From assembly GCF_014639535.1 (NCBI RefSeq), contig NZ_BMGA01000010.1, positions 1 to 64,000 of the forward strand: 64,000 nucleotides of DNA, written 5' to 3'. Positions within the stretch are counted from its first letter, which is position 1, and the number at the start of each line of letters is the position of its first letter. The notes under the pieces are model-generated. The model saw only the letters and a program-made list of their open reading frames with translations. It ran no database searches and was not told where the DNA came from. Shown here one piece after another: positions 9,034 to 18,446 of this stretch. Both the position numbers and the translations under genes were made by a program. Origin of the DNA: Flavobacterium palustre. GTDB lineage: Bacteria > Bacteroidota > Bacteroidia > Flavobacteriales > Flavobacteriaceae.

Positions 9034-11949
9034 TTAATTCTTCAAACAACTTTTCAAAATACTTACCGGATGTTGTGCTTTTCGGCTGGTTCCGTCAAAA
9101 ATCTGGTGACGACAGGAAGTTCCAGCTGCCGAAATAGCCACATTTTCATCAGTAGCTCTGATTTTTGGGAATAGAGTATCTTCGCCCATTTTCATACTTA
9201 TTTCGTAGTGTTCTTCTTCATAACCAAAAGAACCCGCCATACCGCAACAACCCGAATTGTAAATGGTAACCGAATTGTTTTTAGGTACATTCAGCATTGT
9301 AAAAGTAGCTTCAACGGCGCTCAGCGATTTCTGATGGCAATGTCCGTGAATTTTAATTTGCTTTTCGTTAGTAGAGAATTGTCCCGCATGAATTCGTCCT
9401 GCCACAATTTCTTTTTTGAAAAACTCTTCAATAGTCAGCACGTTTTTGGCCAGTTTTTCGGCAGCAGTTTTATCTTCTGCCAAGCGTAAATATTCGTCTC
9501 TAAAAGTCAATATCGCCGAAGGTTCAATTCCAATAAGCTGACAATCATCACTGATAATTGGAGCAAAAGTGGCCACGTTTTTAATGGCAATCATCTTTGC
9601 TTCTTCCAGAAATCCTTTCGAAATATAAGCTCTACCGCTTTCTTCATGATCGACAACCAGGACTTCGTAACCCAACTGCGTCAACAATTCGAAAGCATCA
9701 ATCCCAACATTCACATCGTAATAATTGGTAAACTCATCGCAAAACAAGACTACTTTTCCATTTGGATATTTCTTATTGCCATTGTTATTGTTATTGCTAA
9801 GCCATTTTCTAAACGTTTGTTTTGCCAAATGCGGCACTTCACGCTCGGGAGCAATTCCCATGGCTTTTTTTACCAAAGAAAGGTTGGAAACAATATTAGT
9901 CAAAGATGGAAACATACTTCCCATCTTATTCATTTTAGCATTGTTAGCAAAGAGTTTATTGCGTAACGAAAAACCATTCGTTTTTTGGTATTGGTACAAA
10001 AATTCGGCTTTTAAGGTCGCCACATCTACATTAGACGGGCATTCGCTGGCGCATGCTTTACAGCTCACGCACAACTCAAAAACTTCGTATAATTCCTTAT
10101 GATCGAATTTATTATCTTTATCCGAATGCGTTAAATATTCACGTAAAGCATTCGCACGGGCGCGAGTCGTGTCTTTCTCATTACGGGTAGCTCGATAACT
10201 AGGACACAAAGTTCCTCCCGCCGAAGGCATTTTTCGACAATCGCCCGAACCATTGCATTTTTCGGCAGCTCTCAAAATCCCCATACTGTCTGAGAAATCC
10301 TGAATGGTTTGGATATCCGGTTCTACCCTGTCGGTTTCAAAACGGAAATTTTCATCCATTTTTAAGGCATTAACAATTTTACCCATATTCAACACCGAAT
10401 TCGGGTCGAATGCTAATTTGAGTCTTTTTAGTAATTCATAGTTTTTTTCACCAATCATAAAAGGCAAAAATTCTCCTCTTACAATTCCGTCTCCATGTTC
10501 CCCACTTAAGGAACCACGGTATTTTTTAACCAAAATAGCCACTTCGGTAGCAATATTTCTAAATTGGTAAACCCCTTCTTTGGTCTTTAAATTCAGCACA
10601 GGACGCAGGTGCAATTCACCCGCACCCGCATGCGCATAATAAATCGCTGATTGTCCATGGCGTTCCATCATAGCCGAAAAATCGGCAATATAAGCCGGTA
10701 AATCGCTCAATTCTACCGCTGTATCTTCGATAGAATCGGCTGCTTTATCATCGCCTACAATACTTCCTAAAAGTCCAAGACCCGCTTTACGGAGTTCGTT
10801 TACTTTTTCCACATCGGCACCATATAACTTTACCGAGGCGTAACCAAAATTATTGTCTTCTAAATCTTTAATCAAAGCTTCCGCCTGTTTTTCGGCTTCT
10901 TCCATACTGATATAAGAACCTACTTCAAACATCATAATCGCTTTGGGTTCACCCTGAATAAAAAAGCGGTTTTTACTCTGTTCTTTGTTGTGTTTGGTAC
11001 AATCCAAGATGGTATCATCAATCATTTCACAGGTGTACAAATGGTGTTTCATAGCCACCATCACTGCTTCTAAACTCTCCTGAATACTATTAAAATGGGT
11101 CACCACCATAATATTATTCGACGGAGGTAAATCGTCCACTTTTAAGGTTATTTCAGTTGTAAAAGCCAATGTTCCTTCGCTTCCGCAAAGTAATTTTCCA
11201 ACATTAATTGTGGGCTCCGCTCCCCCAAATAAATCCGATTTCAATAAAACATCAACAGCATAACCGGTATTTCTTCGGTGAATTTCAGGTTTAGGAAATT
11301 CGTTCTTGATTTCCTGCTGATTGGCTTCATTTGATAATTCTTCGTATAAATTTCTATAAATCGAACTTTCTAGTGAATCGCCTTTGGTTTTTTCAATAAA
11401 TTCAGCCGAAGTAATCGTATTAAAAACTGCTATTGAGCCATCGGCCAACACGGTTTTGATCTCAACAATCTTATCACGGGTCACTCCATAACGAATGGAA
11501 GTTGTCCCGGATGAATTATTCCCCACCATTCCGCCAATCATACAACGATTAGAAGTGGAAGTATTGGGTCCGAAAAACACACCATGTGGTTTTAAATACA
11601 AATTCAATTCGTCCCGAATCACTCCCGGCTGTACGGTAACCGTTTTATTTTCGGCATCAAAATTTAAGATATTCGTAAAATATTTGGATACATCTACTAC
11701 AATTCCGTCACCAATAGTTTGTCCGGCTAAGGAAGTTCCGGCGGTTCTGGGAATCAGGGTTGTTTTATTGGCAATAGCATATTTTACTAGTCGAACTATG
11801 TCTTCCACCGATTTTGGCAATGCCACTGCTAAAGGAATGATACGATATGCCGAAGCATCAGTAGCGTATAAAGTTTTATGGAGATTATCATATAAAAGTG
11901 TTCCTTCTAACGAATTGGCCAATTGCTCTAATGAATGTGTATGAGACAT
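9034..11949 (-). CDS. FAD-linked 2-hydroxyacid dehydrogenase with Fe-S and CCG domains (YdiJ/Dld-like)
   Basis: 971 residues in the order expected of fused D-lactate / D-2-hydroxyglutarate-type dehydrogenases. FAD-binding PCMH domain at ~20-260 (PRTAGTSLAGQTIGDG; GMVGNNSSGTTSIRYG). FAD-oxidase C-terminal domain to ~540 (GEHGDGIVRGEF). Two cysteine clusters for 4Fe-4S centres (CNGSGDCRK near 562; CVSCKACASECP near 625). C-terminal cysteine-rich domain with HGHCHQKSL and NSGCCGMAGSFG. It should oxidise a D-2-hydroxyacid and pass electrons to the quinone pool; lactate, glycolate and 2-hydroxyglutarate cannot be told apart from sequence alone. No signal peptide, so probably cytosolic or peripheral. 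Stands alone between two repeat regions. Confidence 0.88.
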   Translation of the reverse strand: MSHTHSLEQLANSLEGTLLYDNLHKTLYATDASAYRIIPLAVALPKSVEDIVRLVKYAIANKTTLIPRTAGTSLAGQTIGDGIVVDVSKYFTNILNFDAENKTVTVQPGVIRDELNLYLKPHGVFFGPNTSTSNRCMIGGMVGNNSSGTTSIRYGVTRDKIVEIKTVLADGSIAVFNTITSAEFIEKTKGDSLESSIYRNLYEELSNEANQQEIKNEFPKPEIHRRNTGYAVDVLLKSDLFGGAEPTINVGKLLCGSEGTLAFTTEITLKVDDLPPSNNIMVVTHFNSIQESLEAVMVAMKHHLYTCEMIDDTILDCTKHNKEQSKNRFFIQGEPKAIMMFEVGSYISMEEAEKQAEALIKDLEDNNFGYASVKLYGADVEKVNELRKAGLGLLGSIVGDDKAADSIEDTAVELSDLPAYIADFSAMMERHGQSAIYYAHAGAGELHLRPVLNLKTKEGVYQFRNIATEVAILVKKYRGSLSGEHGDGIVRGEFLPFMIGEKNYELLKRLKLAFDPNSVLNMGKIVNALKMDENFRFETDRVEPDIQTIQDFSDSMGILRAAEKCNGSGDCRKMPSAGGTLCPSYRATRNEKDTTRARANALREYLTHSDKDNKFDHKELYEVFELCVSCKACASECPSNVDVATLKAEFLYQYQKTNGFSLRNKLFANNAKMNKMGSMFPSLTNIVSNLSLVKKAMGIAPEREVPHLAKQTFRKWLSNNNNNGNKKYPNGKVVLFCDEFTNYYDVNVGIDAFELLTQLGYEVLVVDHEESGRAYISKGFLEEAKMIAIKNVATFAPIISDDCQLIGIEPSAILTFRDEYLRLAEDKTAAEKLAKNVLTIEEFFKKEIVAGRIHAGQFSTNEKQIKIHGHCHQKSLSAVEATFTMLNVPKNNSVTIYNSGCCGMAGSFGYEEEHYEISMKMGEDTLFPKIRATDENVAISAAGTSCRHQIFDGTSRKAQHPVSILKSCLKN

Positions 11950-12489
11950 AATTAAACTATCTTTTGTGTATTTAATACAGTTCTAAAAATTATTTGACAA
12001 ATATAAATATATCGGTTTTTAAAAAAACATAAATAAGCTATTTAATATTTTTAACTCATTAATCAATAAACCACTTCTCACCAGAGCCCTGATGTATTAA
12101 CCGCAAATTGCTTCGCCGATTCGCTATTGCTCGGGTCGCAAATTTTATTTTTGATCTGAAAATCTTTGATAAAAATTCACAAATTTGAAAATAATTTTCT
12201 AGTTGTATTAATCGCCTTTGGCGATATTCGCAAATCAAAGCTTATAAAATTACTTTCATCATGAATTTTAAATTAGTTTTAAAAATTTGCGACCCGAGCA
12301 ATAGCGAATCGGCGAAGCAATTTGCGGTTATTAAAACAATTTGTATGTTTTTAACTGAAAGAAAAAAACAGTCTTTTTTGTTTTGGCAAAAAAATTGTAA
12401 TGCTTAAAACTACAGAAAAATTAATCCTGATTTATCCGCTAAACTTCACTAAAAAAACTATTTTTGGTAACTCTAAAACACCGCATTCA
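11950..12489. repeat. REPIN-like inverted repeat region (copies B and C)
   Basis: No gene. A 48-bp sequence at 12099-12146 is repeated perfectly in inverse orientation at about 12283-12329 (core TTCGCCGATTCGCTATTGC), with about 136 bp between. Paired inverted REPs of this kind are called REPINs. The spacer has another short palindromic part (CGCCTTTGGCG near 12213). No RAYT-type transposase gene lies nearby. Confidence 0.8.
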
Positions 12490-14052
12490 ATGAGTCATAA
12501 AAATCCAATCTGCTTATTTATCTCCGTTTTGTTGCTGTCTTTTGGCTACAGCCAGGCACAAAACAAAACCATTAATCCAAAAAACGAATTCAGAGCCGTA
12601 TGGATTGCAACCGTTGCCAATATTGACTGGCCTGTAAAAAACACCGATTCGGTAGCCAAACAAAAAGCCGATTTTATTGAAATCTTAGAAACTTATAAAA
12701 AACTGAATTACAATGTGGTTATTGTACAAATTCGCTCTGCCGGCGATGCCATGTATCCAACTAATTTAGCGCCATGGTCTAAATATTTAACCGGAAAACA
12801 GGGATTAGCACCTTATCCTTTTTATGACCCTTTGGACTGGATGATTACCGAAGCTCATAATCGGGGATTTGAATTTCATGCCTGGCTGAATCCTTACAGA
12901 GCAAGTATGGATTTGAACACCTCCGAATTAAGCCGAAGCCATGATGTAATCAAACATCCTGAATGGATGATTAAATACGATGGAAAATACTACTACAATC
13001 CCGCTTTACCGGAAGTTCAGGCACATTTAATTAATGTTGTTGATGAAGTAGTGACAAAATATGATGTGGATGCCATTCATTTTGACGACTATTTTTATCC
13101 ATACAGAGTACCGGGAAAAGCTTTTAATGATACTGCTTCTTATAAAAAATACGGAAAAGGGATGAGTTTGGAAGACTGGCGCAGAGATAATGTCAACACC
13201 TATCTAAAAAACACTTTTGATGCTATCAAAAAACTAAAACCCTGGGTGCAGTTTGGCATTAGTCCGTTTGGTGTTTGGAGAAACAAATCGGTTGACCCGA
13301 GAGGTTCTGACACACAGGCCGGACAAACCAATTACGACGATTTGTATGCCGACCCAATGGCATGGATGGAAGGCAATTACATCGATTACCTCTTACCGCA
13401 ATTGTACTGGAGCATCGAACACAAAACGGCTTCTTATGCCAAATTATTAAAATGGTGGTCTGAAAACACCAATGAAAACACAGCCCTTTATATTGGAAAC
13501 GGCACCTATAAAATCAATAACGATTCGGATAAAAAATGGTTCAATCCCAACGAAATCCCAAATCAAATTGATTTGACCCGAACCTATGCTAACGTGAACG
13601 GAAATGCTTTTTTTAGTGCCAAATGGTTTGTAAACAAAAATAAAGTAGTAACACAATTGCTAAAAGACAACCAATACCAATATCCGGCTTTGCCTTATGT
13701 TGTTCCAAATTCCAGACAAGAAGTTAAAGATGTTCCCAATGTAATGAACATCAACAATCAAAGCGATAGTACGCTGATTAGTTTGAGTTTTCCAACCCAA
13801 AGTAAAATTCGCTATGTAATGGTTTATGGAGTAACCGACAAAAATCTGATTAATGTTAATGATCCAAGTCAGATTATTGACAAAATAGCTTTTAAAGAAA
13901 CCAAAGACAGTATTACCATCAAAATACCAAAACTCTATCTGGAAAAACACAACAATTGTGCATTGACTTTTATAGATTATTTTGGAAATGAAAGTCAGGC
14001 AACATTATTAAAGGCAAACAATAAAAACCTAAAAACAAATGAAGACAGATAA
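12490..14052 (+). CDS. Family 10-like glycosyl hydrolase (GHL10 / DUF187)
   Basis: 520 residues from the ATG at 12490, chosen because it gives a signal peptide directly (MSHKNPICLFISVLLLSFGY, then SQAQ); an upstream in-frame ATG at 12400 would add 30 non-hydrophobic residues. The (beta/alpha)8 core is recognisable: EFRAVWIATVANIDWP at the start, VIVQIRSAGDAMYP, FHAWLNPYR, VDAIHFDDYFYPY, FGISPFGVWRNK, and YIDYLLPQLYWSIEH. These match the GHL10 family thought to act on cell-wall glycans. It overlaps the AmpG-like gene by 14 bp and precedes a NagZ-like gene, supporting a role in peptidoglycan turnover outside the cytoplasm. Substrate not proven by sequence. Confidence 0.85.
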   Translation: MSHKNPICLFISVLLLSFGYSQAQNKTINPKNEFRAVWIATVANIDWPVKNTDSVAKQKADFIEILETYKKLNYNVVIVQIRSAGDAMYPTNLAPWSKYLTGKQGLAPYPFYDPLDWMITEAHNRGFEFHAWLNPYRASMDLNTSELSRSHDVIKHPEWMIKYDGKYYYNPALPEVQAHLINVVDEVVTKYDVDAIHFDDYFYPYRVPGKAFNDTASYKKYGKGMSLEDWRRDNVNTYLKNTFDAIKKLKPWVQFGISPFGVWRNKSVDPRGSDTQAGQTNYDDLYADPMAWMEGNYIDYLLPQLYWSIEHKTASYAKLLKWWSENTNENTALYIGNGTYKINNDSDKKWFNPNEIPNQIDLTRTYANVNGNAFFSAKWFVNKNKVVTQLLKDNQYQYPALPYVVPNSRQEVKDVPNVMNINNQSDSTLISLSFPTQSKIRYVMVYGVTDKNLINVNDPSQIIDKIAFKETKDSITIKIPKLYLEKHNNCALTFIDYFGNESQATLLKANNKNLKTNEDR

Positions 14053-15307
14053 TAACCCTTGGTATTGGATACCCTTATTAAATTTTGCTTCGGGTTTTCC
14101 GTATGTAATTATCATTTCGGTTTCGGTGTTAATGTATAAAAACCTTGGAATCAGCAATGAAGATATTGGTTTATACACCAGCTTGTTGTATCTTCCGTGG
14201 GTAATTAAACCCTTGTGGAGTCCGTTTATTGATTTACACGGAACCAAACGAAAATGGTTTTTAACCATGCAACTATTCATTTCTATTGCCTTTTTAGTTG
14301 TGGGGTTTATTATCCCGACAAGCCAGTTTTTCATGATGAGTCTGGCTATTTTTTGGGTCGCAGCCTTTGCCTCGGCTTCTAATGATGTTGCCAGTGACGG
14401 TTTTTATTTATTGGCTTTAACCAAAGACCAACAATCTTTCTTTTTAGGAATCAGAAGTACTTTTTACAGAGCTTCGATGTTAACCGGAAACGGATTAATT
14501 ATTTTATTAGCGGGTTATTTGGAACATCAGTACAATGACAATCAAAAAGCCTGGTCATACACCATGATTTTTGTTGGATTGGTGATGACTTTTTTAACGA
14601 TTTACAACTACTTTGCTACTCCCAAAACGGAATTACCAATCAAAGCAGGAGAAACGGAAGAGAAAAATTTTGCCACCGTTTTTATCAGTTTTTTTAAAAA
14701 GAAACAAATCGGATTGATACTGGCTTTTATTCTCTTATTCCGTTTGGGAGAATCACAACTATTGAAAATGCTGACACCTTTTTTAGTCGATAAAACTGAC
14801 GTGGGCGGATTGGGATTAGAAACTGAAGATGTGGGAATTATTTATGGTACTTTCGGATTGATTGCACTTACAATTGGCGGAATTTTAGGCGGAATTGCTA
14901 TTTCTAAACAGGGTTTAGGAAAATGGATGTTGCCTATGATATTGATTATGCACCTGCCTATTCTGGGTTTTGTACTACTGTCTCATTTTCACCCAGCCTC
15001 TGTTTACTATATTTATGTAGTGGTTATTCTGGAGCAATTCGGTTACGGATTTGGTTTTGCTGCTTTCATGATGTATTTAATCTATGTTGCCGAAGGCGAA
15101 TCGAAAACTTCCCATTACGCTATTGCAACCGGCTTTATGGCACTCGGAATGATGCTTCCGGGCATGGCAAGTGGCTACATTCAGGAATATTTAGGTTATG
15201 GTAATTTCTTTATTTGGGTTTTCCTTGCCACCATTCCGGGATTGATTTTATCACGATTTTTAGTTTTCCCAAAGGATTTTGGGAAGAAAGTAGAAGAAAA
15301 AAAATAG
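14039..15307 (+). CDS. AmpG-like muropeptide MFS transporter
   Basis: 422 residues, about 12 membrane helices, of the AmpG / acetyl-CoA-transporter branch of the major facilitator superfamily. The N-terminal LLNFASGFPYVIIISVSVLM, the loop GISNEDIGLYTSLLYLPWVI and the first-half signature KPLWSPFIDLHGTKRKW are typical of AmpG-like proteins. AmpG imports GlcNAc-anhydroMurNAc (peptides) for recycling. The start overlaps the upstream GHL10 gene, indicating coupled translation, and a NagZ-like gene follows after a repeat region. Together they make a coherent turnover pathway: periplasmic cutting, import, cytosolic GlcNAc removal. Confidence 0.8.
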   Translation: MKTDNNPWYWIPLLNFASGFPYVIIISVSVLMYKNLGISNEDIGLYTSLLYLPWVIKPLWSPFIDLHGTKRKWFLTMQLFISIAFLVVGFIIPTSQFFMMSLAIFWVAAFASASNDVASDGFYLLALTKDQQSFFLGIRSTFYRASMLTGNGLIILLAGYLEHQYNDNQKAWSYTMIFVGLVMTFLTIYNYFATPKTELPIKAGETEEKNFATVFISFFKKKQIGLILAFILLFRLGESQLLKMLTPFLVDKTDVGGLGLETEDVGIIYGTFGLIALTIGGILGGIAISKQGLGKWMLPMILIMHLPILGFVLLSHFHPASVYYIYVVVILEQFGYGFGFAAFMMYLIYVAEGESKTSHYAIATGFMALGMMLPGMASGYIQEYLGYGNFFIWVFLATIPGLILSRFLVFPKDFGKKVEEKK

Positions 15308-15489
15308 TTTGTACGCTGATGAAACGGATTTACTTCGTAAAGAAGCTGATAAAAACAGATTTTTTTTAATTTTTCAAACAAATAATGACACGAAAAGTAA
15401 TCAGATAAAAACAGATTAAAAATCCGTTTTTATCTGTGTTTTCGCTTTTGCGAATCCGTTTTATCCGTGTACCATCAATTCTAAATCTT
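15308..15489. repeat. Intergenic inverted repeats, second family
   Basis: Contains a perfect 11-bp arm pair CAGATAAAAAC / GTTTTTATCTG (15402-15412, 15426-15436) extended by CGAAAA / TTTTCG. A further outer pairing runs between GATGAAACGGATT near 15318 and AATCCGTTTTATC near 15455. It forms a long imperfect hairpin between ampG-like and nagZ-like genes and may act as a terminator or mRNA stabiliser; this is inferred. Confidence 0.6.
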
Positions 15490-17085
15490 ATGACATTAGA
15501 ACAAAAAATAGGACAATTCTTTTTTCCGGCTGTTTTTATCAATGACAGCGAAGAAAACATCCAGGCAACTGAAGAACTCATTAGAAAATACAATATTGGC
15601 GGATTGACTTTTTTTCACAGTCGCGCCAGTGCAGCGACTAATTACGAATCCAAGAAAAAAATTGAATTTAACGACGACAGTTACATTCGATTAAAAGAAT
15701 TAATTGTCCGTTATCAAAAATGTGCTCCTACTCCACTTTTGATGAGTATTGATGCCGAATGGGGATTAGCCATGCGTGTCGAAAAAACACCGCAATATCC
15801 TTATGCTATTACACTGGGAGCTTTGCCTGATGATAAAAAAGACTTGGTTTATGAAGTTGGAAAACAAATCGCTTTGGACTTAAAATCGGCGGGAATTCAT
15901 TACAATTTGGCTCCTTTGGCTGATATCAATAATAATCCAAATAATCCTGTGATTGGTTACCGCTCTTTTGGTGAAAACAAAGAAAAAGTGGCCGATTTTG
16001 CGTTGGAATATTTACGCGGAATGAGCGATGAAGGAGTTTTAGGCTGTTTGAAACATTTCCCGGGTCACGGAAATACCAATATAGATTCTCATTTAGGTTT
16101 GCCTGTTTTAGAAGAAAACCTGGAACAATTGCTGGCTAATGAACTATATCCGTTTATTAAAGGAATCAAGAACAATGTCGATTCGATTATGATTGGGCAT
16201 TTGGCTGTTCCCGCTTTAAATGAAGGAAAAAACACTTCGGCAACTTTGTCTAAGAATATTATTGAAAAGCTTTTAAGAAAGCAATTGGGTTACGATGGTT
16301 TGGTGATTTCTGATGCTTTGAACATGCACAGCGTTTCTAAATTGTATGACATCAAAGGCCAACTGGAATGGGAAGCTTTCAATGCCGGAAACGATGTATT
16401 GTGTTTTGCCGAAAATGTTCCGGAAGGCATTCAGGCAATTTTAGAAAATGCTTCTCCGGAAAGAATTGAAGAGAGTTTTAATCGAATTTGGAAATGCAAG
16501 GAAAAAGCAGGCATTATTTCTGAAAACCAACCAAAAGGAAATTTAGATTTTGAAAAAGCTACAGCTTTAAACCAACAAATTGCCAAATACAGCATTACAA
16601 AAATTATTGATACTATTACTTTCGAAAACATTCAAAAAGCCAATAGCGAGAAAAAAGTAGCACAATTGTCTATCTACAAAAATGCGGAAAATCATTTTTC
16701 AAAAACCATTAATTCCAAATTACATTGCCCTCAATTTGCGATGGAATCGATTGTAGATTTTGATTTTGCAACTTTCGAAAAAACAGCAACATCTTTTGAT
16801 TATCTGATTGTTTCGTTATTTATTCCCAAAGCAAAACCTCTAAATCGCTTTGAAATCGATGAAGCGGTTTTCAACTTATTAGAAAAATTATTAGCAACTA
16901 AAAAATGCGTGATTTATGTATTTGGAAATCCTTATGCCCTGCCTTTAATCTCTAATTTAAGCAAGGCTTCAAGACTTATTCAGGTCTATCAGGATTTTAG
17001 CGAATTCCAAATTAATGCAGCCAATCAATTTTTATTGAATTCGGAATGCACAGGAAAACTACCTGTTTCAATTGAAATTCAATAA
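15490..17085 (+). CDS. Glycoside hydrolase family 3, NagZ-like beta-N-acetylhexosaminidase
   Basis: 531 residues from the ATG at 15490 (MTLEQKIGQFFFPAVFIND); upstream codons at 15436-15489 lie in repeat-derived sequence. The GH3 N-terminal barrel holds the signature KHFPGHGNTNIDSHLGLP near residues 186-203, in which the Asp-Ser-His loop supplies the His acid/base characteristic of NagZ, and the nucleophile Asp in VISDALNM near 271. The enzyme removes GlcNAc from GlcNAc-anhydroMurNAc in the cytosol; no signal peptide is seen, in agreement. The C-terminal ~170 residues form a second domain as in Gram-positive/Bacteroidota NagZ forms. Downstream of the AmpG-like transporter, so it probably works on the imported disaccharide. 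Confidence 0.87.
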   Translation: MTLEQKIGQFFFPAVFINDSEENIQATEELIRKYNIGGLTFFHSRASAATNYESKKKIEFNDDSYIRLKELIVRYQKCAPTPLLMSIDAEWGLAMRVEKTPQYPYAITLGALPDDKKDLVYEVGKQIALDLKSAGIHYNLAPLADINNNPNNPVIGYRSFGENKEKVADFALEYLRGMSDEGVLGCLKHFPGHGNTNIDSHLGLPVLEENLEQLLANELYPFIKGIKNNVDSIMIGHLAVPALNEGKNTSATLSKNIIEKLLRKQLGYDGLVISDALNMHSVSKLYDIKGQLEWEAFNAGNDVLCFAENVPEGIQAILENASPERIEESFNRIWKCKEKAGIISENQPKGNLDFEKATALNQQIAKYSITKIIDTITFENIQKANSEKKVAQLSIYKNAENHFSKTINSKLHCPQFAMESIVDFDFATFEKTATSFDYLIVSLFIPKAKPLNRFEIDEAVFNLLEKLLATKKCVIYVFGNPYALPLISNLSKASRLIQVYQDFSEFQINAANQFLLNSECTGKLPVSIEIQ

Positions 17086-17178
17086 CTTAATTATCAAAAC
17101 AATTTTAAAATAACTAAAACTTATTATCAAATAAATATTAATAATCAACTACTATTGCTATAAAACTTTTATAAAACT

Positions 17179-17186
17179 TATTTTTG
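17179..17186 (+). promoter_or_regulatory. -7 promoter box of peroxiredoxin gene
   Basis: TATTTTTG matches the Bacteroidota -7 consensus TAnnTTTG, 34 bp before the ATG at 17220. No convincing -33 element was assigned. Confidence 0.5.
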
Positions 17187-17219
17187 CGCCATCAAATAAT
17201 AACTTTTAAAATAAATAAT

Positions 17220-17858
17220 ATGTCTTTAGTAGGAAAAAAATTCCCAAGTATTACAGTTGACGCCATTTCTGAAATGGGAGATAACTTAAAAATCAACATC
17301 TTTGAAGAAGCAGTAAACAACAACAAAAAAGTACTTTTATTTTGGTACCCAAAAGATTTTACTTTTGTTTGTCCAACTGAATTACACGCTTTTCAAGCTG
17401 CTTTACCGGAATTTGAAAAAAGAAATACTATCGTAATTGGTGCTTCTTGTGATACTAACGAAGTGCATTTTGCATGGTTAAACACAGCAAAAAACAACGG
17501 TGGAATTGAAGGAGTAACTTACCCACTTTTAGCTGATACAACAAGAAATTTATCTGCTGCTTTAGGAATCTTGGATGCAGAAGCAGGTGCTTACAACGAA
17601 GATGCTGATACATATTTAGTAGAAGGTTCTAACGTGACTTACAGAGCTACTTATTTAATTGACGAAACTGGAAAGATTTTCCACGAAAGTGTTAACGATA
17701 TGCCATTAGGTCGTAACGTAAACGAATATTTACGTTTAGTAGATGCTTACACGCACGTACAAACTAAAGGTGAAGTTTGTCCAGCTAACTGGGAAGAAGG
17801 AAAAGAAGCTATGTCTGCTGACAGAGTTAGTACTGCTGCTTACTTGAGCGCTAACTAA
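17220..17858 (+). CDS. Typical 2-Cys peroxiredoxin (AhpC/TSA)
   Basis: 212 residues from the ATG at 17220 (MSLVGKKFPSITVDAI), preferred over an upstream in-frame ATG at 17184 that lies on the promoter box. Thioredoxin fold with the peroxidatic cysteine in FTFVCPTEL (Cys51) and the resolving cysteine in GEVCPANWEEGKEAM (about 187). Reduces hydrogen peroxide and alkyl hydroperoxides in the cytosol, normally recharged by thioredoxin or AhpF. A thioredoxin-like gene follows directly, then a small conserved gene and a thiol peroxidase, forming a peroxide-defence group. Strong codon bias (high use of GAA, AAC, GGT) suggests high expression. Confidence 0.93.
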   Translation: MSLVGKKFPSITVDAISEMGDNLKINIFEEAVNNNKKVLLFWYPKDFTFVCPTELHAFQAALPEFEKRNTIVIGASCDTNEVHFAWLNTAKNNGGIEGVTYPLLADTTRNLSAALGILDAEAGAYNEDADTYLVEGSNVTYRATYLIDETGKIFHESVNDMPLGRNVNEYLRLVDAYTHVQTKGEVCPANWEEGKEAMSADRVSTAAYLSAN

Positions 17859-17871
17859 GAATAAATTCCAA

Positions 17872-17928
17872 TCCCGAAGTTTCGGGATAAAATTCCAAAT
17901 TCCAATTTTGGGATTTGGAATTTTTAAA
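17872..17928 (+). terminator. Double hairpin after peroxiredoxin gene
   Basis: Two adjacent inverted repeats: TCCCGAA-GT-TTCGGGA (17872-17887), then AAATTCCAAATTCC paired with GGATTTGGAATTT followed by a T-tract. Probably terminates or attenuates the peroxiredoxin transcript. Confidence 0.55.
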
Positions 17929-18043
17929 TTGGAATATTCCATTTCAAAAAAATCAATAACATCTTAATAATTTAAAATTTACTAAGTTCAATCGCAAGAT
18001 TTGGAATTTGGAATTTAAGTTATTGGAATTTAAATTAAAAGAT

Positions 18044-18352
18044 ATGTTAATAGAATTAAACGAAGATACATTAGCTAATTTAGTTAATGAAAACGAAAAA
18101 GTAGTTGTTCAATTTTCAGCTTCATGGTGTGGTAACTGCCGTATTATGAAACCAAAATTCAAAAAACTGGCCAGTGAAAATGAATCGATTACTTTTGCAC
18201 TTGTTGACGCTGAAAATTTCCCGGAATCAAGAAAATTAGCTAACGTAAGCAACTTACCTACTTTTGCTACTTTCGTAAACGGAAAATTGGTAAACGAAAC
18301 ACAAACTAACAAACAGGAAGTTTTAATCGAATTGGTAAACGAAATTGTGTAA
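18044..18352 (+). CDS. Thioredoxin-like protein with CGNC active site
   Basis: 102 residues from the ATG at 18044 (MLIELNEDTLANLVNEN); upstream ATG codons lie in AATTTGGAATT repeat text. Compact thioredoxin fold with active site SASWCGNCRIMKP (Cys29, Cys32), cis-Pro in NLPTFATFV. The usual CGPC is CGNC here; replacing the proline typically raises the redox potential or alters partner choice. No signal peptide, so cytosolic. Its place between a 2-Cys peroxiredoxin and a Tpx suggests it is their dedicated reductant; this is inference from context. Followed by a strong hairpin. Confidence 0.85.
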   Translation: MLIELNEDTLANLVNENEKVVVQFSASWCGNCRIMKPKFKKLASENESITFALVDAENFPESRKLANVSNLPTFATFVNGKLVNETQTNKQEVLIELVNEIV

Positions 18353-18355
18353 AGA

Positions 18356-18405
18356 TTTATTGTTTAGAGTTAGTGGTTTATTGTTCCCTAACTATAAACA
18401 ATAAA
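18356..18405 (+). terminator. Long hairpin after thioredoxin-like gene
   Basis: 18-bp arms TTTATTGTTTAGAGTTAG (18356-18373) and CTAACTATAAACAATAAA (18388-18405) with one mismatch and a 14-nt loop. There is no U-tract, so it may be an mRNA processing or stability element rather than a classical terminator. Confidence 0.5.
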
Positions 18406-18446
18406 TTCAAAACAACAAACCATAATCTACAAACCACAAACAAAAA

